DNA from: Cytophagales bacterium
GTDB taxonomy: Bacteria; Bacteroidota; Bacteroidia; Cytophagales; Cyclobacteriaceae
Reading direction: 5' to 3'
DNA length: 7,746 bases
NCBI GenBank assembly: GCA_003500135.1
Contig: DNTA01000192.1
Location: forward strand, 1 to 7,746
In this document: positions 1 through 4,817 of the stretch, piece by piece
Position numbering within the stretch: position 1 is the first letter of the stretch
Layout: each line of letters starts with the position of its first letter
Notes under the pieces: generated by a model
What the model was told of the DNA's origin: nothing
Databases searched by the model: none
What the model saw: only the letters and a program-made list of their open reading frames with translations
Position numbers and translations under genes: made by a program

Positions 1-846
1 CTATTTGCTATACACATTGTTACATGCAGTTTTTTCACGAAACAAACCTATGTCATTATGTGATGGATAGAAAAGTGGTTTTAGTTTCCACCAATATGTC
101 ATAATAAACTCATCTTGTTTTGAAAGAGTGAAAAGCTTATCATAATAACTGATTTGAATATCCTCAAATAACTGATAGGTTGTGTCAGGATAAATCTCAA
201 TATCAAATCCATTGATCACTCCTGTGCAACTGATGCTATATCTATTGAAATTATCTGTTAATGTCAACAATCCTTTATGATGTGGCCAGTCTTTTTTCAT
301 ATCCAAGCACCATGTTATTTTTTGTTGGGACCTCGAAGTTATTGAAGTATCAATAAATGAGTACAAACCTGTCCAATCTACAGAGGCTTTTTGAATACTA
401 TCAGCAATGGCAAGTGCTTCGATTTCTATTAACCTCTGATTCTCCTGTTCTTCCGATGTCAACAAGCCATATCCAATCATTATTATATAGAACAGAACTC
501 CAATACTAATAGCATATAATCTTTGTTTTCTCTTTTTTAGATAACCTTCTCTTGCCAAATACCAATCCCAAAGGATATGCTTAAACCAAAAGAGAGTCAT
601 GGATATTAAACTAATAGCATCATAACTTTCAATATTTCGTTTCTTCAGTTCTCCTTGCCAAAATAAGTCAATTTGTTTTTCTATCTCAATTAATCGTGAT
701 TTGGCAGAATCAACAGTTATCCCTCTTTTTTCTAATAAATATTTGGCATAATCGACCGCTTTTTTCTGCCAATGCTCACTCTCAGCATAAACGATAATAA
801 TAAGATCATCAGTGCTATATTCCTCTAGGTTTCTATATCGTTTCAT
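1..846 (-). CDS. Single-pass inner-membrane protein of unknown function (281 aa)
   Basis: I do not recognise a named family. The N-terminal ~105 residues are charged and helical, with a stretch near residues 10-45 (YSTDDL, then AVDYAKYLLEKRG) like the short helical 'elements in a row, each ending in ...RG' domains often seen in Bacteroidetes membrane proteins; this similarity is from memory. A basic run KKRKQR (104-109) is followed by one hydrophobic segment at about 110-130, so the N-terminus should be cytoplasmic. The remaining ~150 residues, with Trp/Tyr-rich beta-like stretches and two cysteines (C180, C206 approximately), should lie outside the inner membrane. The start at 846 is supported by AGGAAG four to six bases upstream, an unusually clear ribosome binding site for this window. 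The stop TAG is the first three bases of the window, so the gene is complete. It starts 20 nt after the predicted cassette crossover point at 866/867, the position expected for a cassette-borne gene. The coding region is real with good confidence; the function is unknown. Confidence 0.85.
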   Translation of the reverse strand: MKRYRNLEEYSTDDLIIIVYAESEHWQKKAVDYAKYLLEKRGITVDSAKSRLIEIEKQIDLFWQGELKKRNIESYDAISLISMTLFWFKHILWDWYLAREGYLKKRKQRLYAISIGVLFYIIMIGYGLLTSEEQENQRLIEIEALAIADSIQKASVDWTGLYSFIDTSITSRSQQKITWCLDMKKDWPHHKGLLTLTDNFNRYSISCTGVINGFDIEIYPDTTYQLFEDIQISYYDKLFTLSKQDEFIMTYWWKLKPLFYPSHNDIGLFREKTACNNVYSK

Positions 847-860
847 CGCTTCCTAATTGC

Positions 861-955
861 ATGTAACGCCTTGATATGGAGAGTGGTGGGCTTGCAAGCT
901 CTTTGAACTATAGCTCACAAATTTTCCCACCATTCTCTATATCTATTGTTAGCGC
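861..955 (-). repeat. attC-like integron recombination site A
   Basis: Intergenic imperfect hairpin. Arms 873-890 and 926-943 pair over 18 positions with 16 identities. On each outer side sits TAAC/GTTA (864-867 and 948-951), separated from the arm by unpaired spacers of 5 and 4 bases. This is the attC layout: R box, unpaired central spacer, L box, variable loop. The loop has a weaker inner stem (892-900 with 912-920, 7 of 9). Read in the gene direction, R'' is TTGCGCTAAC and R' is GTTACATGC, with the expected crossover between G867 and T866. The two arm mismatches are A.C on the coding strand but G.T wobbles on the + strand, so the strand opposite the genes folds better, as known for attC bottom strands. 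The site diverges from the strict RYYYAAC/GTTRRRY consensus. No integrase is visible, so the assignment rests on structure and cassette-end matching. Confidence 0.68.
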
Positions 956-959
956 AATG

Positions 960-1442
960 TTAGTTTAGGTCATCATCGGTTATAGTAAAAGTGATTTTCC
1001 CAACAACATTGTTTGCGTCTGGATTCCAAGATGTAATTATCCATGAGTCATAGTTAAATGGGCTATTGATCATCAGCCCTTGTGATTCCATAATTCCTTT
1101 CCAGTTCTTTTTGAGTTGCCCATCCATAAGCAGACTTATAGAATTATTCTGAGTTTCAGAATAACCCGTAAACCAATCGTCAAGAATGATTTTATTGTCC
1201 ATAAGTGTTGTAGTGGCAAATTCACTATGAGCAATTGAATCATTAGACTCTATTGTAATAGTATCACCTAACAACACTAATTCAATATCCGCTGATGTAG
1301 AATTAAAAAATTCCTCCAAAAAGAATTTAGACTCTTCAGGTGGAGGATCAATGGCAAATGGGTTACCAGGACATCCCGTTAAAAGGATACAGCTAAGGCC
1401 AATCAGTGTAATTGTTCCATGCGTTATCAACTTGTGCATCAT
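960..1442 (-). CDS. Small lipoprotein of unknown function (160 aa)
   Basis: The N-terminus is a type II signal peptide: MMHKL, a hydrophobic stretch, then the lipobox LLTGC with the lipidated cysteine at residue 24. It is therefore predicted to be anchored to the outer or inner membrane. After the cysteine comes a proline-rich linker (PGNPF..DPPPEES), then about 110 residues that look beta-rich, ending in ITFTITDDDLN. There is no QK(D/E)2-type surface export signal after the cysteine, unlike the upstream lipoprotein. No enzymatic motif is visible and I do not recognise a family. The first 50 nt of the gene overlap the 3' end of the 552-aa metallopeptidase-like gene in another frame, so expression is probably coupled to it. 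ATG is possible at 1442 or 1439 and neither has a Shine-Dalgarno sequence. The gene ends just before attC-like site A, as expected for the last gene of a cassette. Confidence 0.82.
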   Translation of the reverse strand: MMHKLITHGTITLIGLSCILLTGCPGNPFAIDPPPEESKFFLEEFFNSTSADIELVLLGDTITIESNDSIAHSEFATTTLMDNKIILDDWFTGYSETQNNSISLLMDGQLKKNWKGIMESQGLMINSPFNYDSWIITSWNPDANNVVGKITFTITDDDLN

Positions 1443-3051
1443 TATTTGTTTTGTTTTTTAATTGATTTCTTAAATCTCCAAAGGTGTCTGTACTCGAAGT
1501 AAGACAAGAGAAAATTTCGGCAGTCGAAAGATCTGTAATGTTGTCTGCATTCTCAAGAAATCCTGGATTAAACCAGTTTTCATTCCTTCTAGCATTAGTC
1601 CAAAAATTTCGACCATACTCCCTATTAAGACATTCGGTGCCAAAATAGTTTCCCCACATCTCACCAATTCCGCATATACCAGCATTATTACCTGTTCCAT
1701 CTCCATAAGCTCCATAAGTGATAATGTAGTTAATGTACTTGACCCAATAGTTATTACCCGCTTTCTTGTGGTGACTTGCATGTGCCAATTCATGAAATGT
1801 GACATCATAAACACTTTGAGTATTTCTACTTCCTGCTTTTATTATAATATCAGGTAAAGCGAATTTTATCATGGTAGCAATAGCGTTAAGAGACAGTGAA
1901 ATCTTATTTGCTTTCCATAGGAATGATTTTAGCGCAGACTTTGAAGTAAAACCAAAGACACCCCAAGTCCTTCTTAGCATAGGTGCACCACTCGCTCCTG
2001 TTTTGTCTAATGCTGCTATCCTAAGGTTGGATGCTGGTAGCCCAACCCCTAATTGAGCACAGAATCTCCTGTATTTTACTACTGCATTATTGACTGTGGC
2101 AAATCTCCATGCCCTTGAGTTGGTATAGATGTTGATATCATATCCATTCCTATTGTGTTTCCCCACATGGTGTCCGGCTTTCCAAAGAGCGATAGTAGAA
2201 GCCCATATTTTGAAGCCAGAAGAGTTTTCGAAAAAGACTTTGTAATGAACACTTCGTCTATAGCCTCTATTGATTCGGTAGTATCCAGAAGAATTAGTCC
2301 AGGCACGCCCATAAGAAAACCATCTTCTAGTACGAACTTTGACACCTTCAACCCCTACAAGGCGATTCCTACTTGTATCCCAAACACGGACATATCCCAC
2401 AGGATTTCTTTTCTTCCTTCGTGCGTTTGGTTGATTATCTTCATTTAGAGGTTCTTCCCAATTATCCGTCAATTTGAGAGCTTCATCCTCTAATTGATGA
2501 AGAAAATCCATCGATGCTATTCGACCATTTGAGAATTCGGTCGTGTCTTCTTCAATGAGAAAGAGTTCCTCTAATACTTCATGTTCAATATCAGGAAATT
2601 GGTAATCTACCGGTACGGAGGTATAATACCATTTACCTTCTTCAGGGTTCAAATCGGGATCGATATAATAATCGCCAAGAGAGTCAATCTCATGATCTAG
2701 CGGGTAATCGTAAAGATGAAGAGAATCCGCCTCCAAATGTTCAAGTTCTTCATCCGTTCTCGCAAAGAACCTTACGTAGTAGTCTGTGGTTTGAATCTCA
2801 ATATCATCACCTAATGTTCGTCCGTTAGGATTAGATTCTCTTAGAATTTCCAATGCTCTTTTCATATTTGAAACAGAATATGGGTTTTCGAGTTTCTTGC
2901 CCAATACTGTTTTTAACAAACCATCACTTTCAAGTGATACTTCTTGTTCAACAACAGGCACTAATTCTTCCTTTTGACAGGAAGAAAGTGCTACAATAAC
3001 GGCTGAAATCATTAGCCATTTACAAGACCGATAGCTCATTCTTTTGATCAT
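1393..3051 (-). CDS. Surface lipoprotein with HExxH zinc-metallopeptidase signature
   Basis: 552 residues. The signal peptide (KRMSYRSCK, hydrophobic 13-22) ends in lipobox LSSC with the lipidated Cys25. It is followed by QKEE, matching the QK(D/E)2 lipoprotein export signal described in Capnocytophaga, so surface exposure is likely. Residues 30-210 are acidic and unassigned. Residues ~216-290 (PVGYVRVWD, GVEGVKVRTRR, TNSSGYYRI) resemble a carboxypeptidase-regulatory-like or Ig-like beta domain. The C-terminal third holds HELAH (H420, E421, H424) and a downstream GEMWGNYF with E464, 40 residues on, a plausible third zinc ligand of gluzincin type. The substrate is unknown. The start at 3051 gives a normal signal peptide; Met5 at 3039 is a plausible alternative. 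No Shine-Dalgarno sequence is seen. The 3' end overlaps the 160-aa lipoprotein gene by 50 nt. The gene begins 40 nt inside the predicted cassette. It is confidently coding; protease activity is inferred from the motif only. Confidence 0.88.
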   Translation of the reverse strand: MIKRMSYRSCKWLMISAVIVALSSCQKEELVPVVEQEVSLESDGLLKTVLGKKLENPYSVSNMKRALEILRESNPNGRTLGDDIEIQTTDYYVRFFARTDEELEHLEADSLHLYDYPLDHEIDSLGDYYIDPDLNPEEGKWYYTSVPVDYQFPDIEHEVLEELFLIEEDTTEFSNGRIASMDFLHQLEDEALKLTDNWEEPLNEDNQPNARRKKRNPVGYVRVWDTSRNRLVGVEGVKVRTRRWFSYGRAWTNSSGYYRINRGYRRSVHYKVFFENSSGFKIWASTIALWKAGHHVGKHNRNGYDINIYTNSRAWRFATVNNAVVKYRRFCAQLGVGLPASNLRIAALDKTGASGAPMLRRTWGVFGFTSKSALKSFLWKANKISLSLNAIATMIKFALPDIIIKAGSRNTQSVYDVTFHELAHASHHKKAGNNYWVKYINYIITYGAYGDGTGNNAGICGIGEMWGNYFGTECLNREYGRNFWTNARRNENWFNPGFLENADNITDLSTAEIFSCLTSSTDTFGDLRNQLKNKTNNDAQVDNAWNNYTDWP

Positions 3052-3084
3052 GCTAATTTTTTGTTTTTAAGTGATACATAATTT

Positions 3085-3217
3085 GCGCTAACGGTTGGCG
3101 GTATGGTTAGTAAGGGATTGCGGGCTTTTCACTTATCAAGTTACAGCTAATTTTGGAGCGGGTTACTACGCCCCGAAAACCACTGAACCCCTTATTAACT
3201 ATACCGCGTGTTACCAA
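3085..3217 (-). repeat. attC-like integron recombination site B
   Basis: Arms 3098-3116 and 3189-3207 pair over 19 positions with 17 identities, and a few further pairs extend inward. Outer TAAC/GTTA boxes lie at 3089-3092 and 3210-3213, separated from the arms by unpaired spacers of 5 and 2 bases. A loop of about 72 nt separates the arms. In the gene direction R'' is GTTGGTAAC and R' is GTTAGCGC, with the crossover expected at 3092/3091. Orientation matches site A. The two mismatches in the 19-base arm are again A.C on the coding strand and G.T on the + strand. The + strand reads open for 92 codons across this hairpin (3095-3373), but that frame has no coding support. The total length of about 130 bp is within the range known for attC sites. 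Confidence 0.65.
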
Positions 3218-3360
3218 CTGGCCTTTATTCATTTCAATCAATTAGCTATCAATTTTGCAGTGTCTCGTGCGTTCGGACAGACACACTCTTTGACAAGTTT
3301 TGGTCGTGCGATTGGCTTTTCGAGCGACTTGGCAATGTGTGTGGCTGTGAAGCGTAGGCT
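3218..3360. other. GC-rich non-coding spacer after the toxin gene
   Basis: Between the stop of the Doc-like gene and attC-like site B. Counting by hand, 3261-3360 is about 53% G+C, against roughly 36-40% in the neighbouring genes. It holds two weak stem-loops: 3260-3265 with 3279-3284 (6 bp, 13-nt loop) and 3303-3310 with 3321-3328 (7 of 8 pairs including a G.T). Neither is followed by a T-run in the direction of transcription, so I do not call a terminator. It shares the short words TTGGCTTT, TTGGCAA and GAAGCG with the region upstream of the RM gene at 7603-7698. Confidence 0.5.
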
Positions 3361-3804
3361 TTATTTTTCATGATTTGATATTGCTTCAAATATTTTCAAT
3401 TTTATTTCTTCATTAATCTCAGGCTCATTAATTACTGAGCATATTACTTCAAAAAGCAAATCTTTGTCAATTGCTCCTGATGCTACGTGATAACTAATAT
3501 TTTCCATTTCTCTGATAAATCTTGAAACAATAAAAACATATCCGTTTATCAATAAGAAATGTGCTCCCAAAGCAATTGCAATACGTTTATTTCCATCGCT
3601 GAAGCAATGAAATTTGTTTGAACAGAAAAACAAATGTGTCAACTTATCCACAAAGTCAGGATAGTAATCATCATTCTGAATATGGTCTAAAACACTTTCA
3701 AGTTTGCCAATATCGAGAATGCCGTCATCGCCACCGCCACTTACTTCAACAGTTTTTCGGTGAATCTCTTTTGCTTGTTCTATGTTGATATAAAACAATC
3801 TCAT
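3361..3804 (-). CDS. Doc/Fic-fold (death-on-curing) toxin
   Basis: 147 residues, slightly longer than P1 Doc. The active-site loop is at residues 66-74: H66, F68, D70, G71, N72, K73, R74, followed by IAIA. This is the Doc-type HxFx(D/N)xNKR form rather than the AMPylating HPFxxGNGRxxR form, because the second glycine is replaced by lysine and the second arginine is absent. P1 Doc uses such a site to phosphorylate EF-Tu and stop translation; the same activity here is inference. The N-terminal part, with a 'GGGDDGILDIGKLESVLD' stretch (23-40), is typical of the family's flap region. No Phd-like antitoxin gene is adjacent. Instead the start codon overlaps the stop of the 338-aa helix-turn-helix gene (ATGA at 3804-3801), implying translational coupling, and that protein is the natural candidate for regulator or antitoxin. 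The cytoplasm is the expected site of action. Family assignment is strong; the target is not shown. Confidence 0.9.
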   Translation of the reverse strand: MRLFYINIEQAKEIHRKTVEVSGGGDDGILDIGKLESVLDHIQNDDYYPDFVDKLTHLFFCSNKFHCFSDGNKRIAIALGAHFLLINGYVFIVSRFIREMENISYHVASGAIDKDLLFEVICSVINEPEINEEIKLKIFEAISNHEK

Positions 3805-4817
3805 TCTCGTTCTTTTAGGCGTTTGAATACATCTTTTGCTTCTTCAAGTCTTTCTGCTAATTCCTTGCTCTTTTCACCCAAGAAACGTTCAAAATCCTCA
3901 GCTGGCACAGCACCAATATATTCTTCTAATTGTTGATGTAAAACATCTCTAAATGCTAAATCACGGCTTGCCATCTTCCGTCTTGCTTTTTCAATAAGTG
4001 GAACCCATAAAGGAAGTTGTTCAAAAGCTAAAAATAAGTTGTCGAGTTCAAAACTTGTCAGCTTTCTGCCTAATTTATGATACCGTTCTTCAATTAATTT
4101 TGCCAGTCCAAATTCATAGCTCGAAATAAGGTCTAAAACCTCACTATACATGGTTTCCCTAACATTGTCTTTTTCGCTTAATTTCAGTATCTGACGATAC
4201 TCGGTTGCGTGTTCTTTGAAAATGGATTGATATATTTTATTTGTGTAAATAGCATACTTTGCATTTCCCATTGCAATATAATTGCTTAAGGAGTCAGTAA
4301 ACTCTTTTCTGTAACTTTCCTCTTTATAATAGCTGAGAATAAAGTCTTCGTCGCGTTGGTTTATATATTTTGTACTGCCACCTGTACGTTTGTTAATAGT
4401 GTCGAGTACAATATCAAGAACAATGCTTCTGAGCGTTCTTGCTTTATCGCTCTCTGTCAGCAACATACCAAGGTTTAGAAAGGCTCTGAAATTAAAAATT
4501 CCTAAATTTGCAGTTGACTGAGCGACATTCATGTCGGTCACCTCCAAGTCTTTTACAAGTAACTTAAACTCTTTCAGTCGTTTACCCTTTAAAACCTCGT
4601 AACCATTTACCTTTAATTCCTTCTCGTTTATTTCAAGATATCTCTCTACTGTTCTTTCGTCTATTTCAAAGAAGGCTGCAATTTGGCTTTTCAAAAACCT
4701 AAACTGGCTCTCGAATACAATACCTTCAATACCTACAGCGTTTTTAATTTCCTCAATTGCGTAAGTATTGTTTAATATATTTTGCCGTGCTACGGTCGAG
4801 TTGGTTAAATCTTTCAT
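3801..4817 (-). CDS. HTH DNA-binding protein, RhuM/phage-antirepressor-like
   Basis: 338 residues. A helix-turn-helix is readable at about residues 44-61 (SQIAAFFEIDERTVERYL), preceded by the FESQFRFLK stretch. Residues ~103-155 (GIFNFRAFLNLGMLLTES, KARTLRSIVLDIVLDTI, then GGSTKYINQRDEDF) resemble the region of RhuM-type and phage antirepressor proteins that reads '...LTESxKARxLR...'. The C-terminus (~310-338) is a highly charged predicted coiled coil. I do not see the (S/T)xxxE(G/N) inhibitory helix motif of Fic antitoxins. It sits in the middle of a three-gene operon: its ATG overlaps the stop of the RM gene (4817-4814) and its stop overlaps the start of the Doc-like toxin. Likely roles are operon autoregulator, antitoxin of the Doc-like protein, or both; these are inferences from context. 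The HTH call is good, the exact family name moderate. Confidence 0.82.
   Translation of the reverse strand: MKDLTNSTVARQNILNNTYAIEEIKNAVGIEGIVFESQFRFLKSQIAAFFEIDERTVERYLEINEKELKVNGYEVLKGKRLKEFKLLVKDLEVTDMNVAQSTANLGIFNFRAFLNLGMLLTESDKARTLRSIVLDIVLDTINKRTGGSTKYINQRDEDFILSYYKEESYRKEFTDSLSNYIAMGNAKYAIYTNKIYQSIFKEHATEYRQILKLSEKDNVRETMYSEVLDLISSYEFGLAKLIEERYHKLGRKLTSFELDNLFLAFEQLPLWVPLIEKARRKMASRDLAFRDVLHQQLEEYIGAVPAEDFERFLGEKSKELAERLEEAKDVFKRLKERE

Larger units (their letters stand above)
867..3091 (-). mobile_element. Predicted two-gene integron cassette (2,225 bp)
   Basis: The segment runs between the predicted G^TT crossover points of two same-oriented attC-like hairpins (site B at 3092/3091, site A at 867/866). 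It contains the 552-aa and 160-aa lipoprotein genes in the orientation normal for cassettes, with their 3' ends toward their own attC. In an integrated cassette, the bases just after the 5' crossover are the other half of that cassette's own R box. Here the 5' end reads GTTAGCGCAA and the R'' of site A reads TTGCGCTAAC, a perfect 10-base complement. By contrast, the R' actually abutting site A (GTTACATGC) pairs only over the TAAC core, because it belongs to the next cassette. The unit is larger than typical one-gene cassettes. No integrase or attI lies in the window, so this could be part of a large chromosomal integron or an integrase-less cassette cluster. Confidence 0.6.

Noticed and set aside
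3260..3284. Stem-loop as a terminator for the RM/HTH/Doc operon
   Set aside because: Only six base pairs, a 13-nt loop and no T-run on the side where transcription would stop.
3095..3373. Plus-strand open frame of 92 codons across the 3052-3360 gap
   Set aside because: It translates through the attC-like hairpin and the spacer and overlaps the end of the toxin gene; hairpin arms, not codons, explain the sequence.
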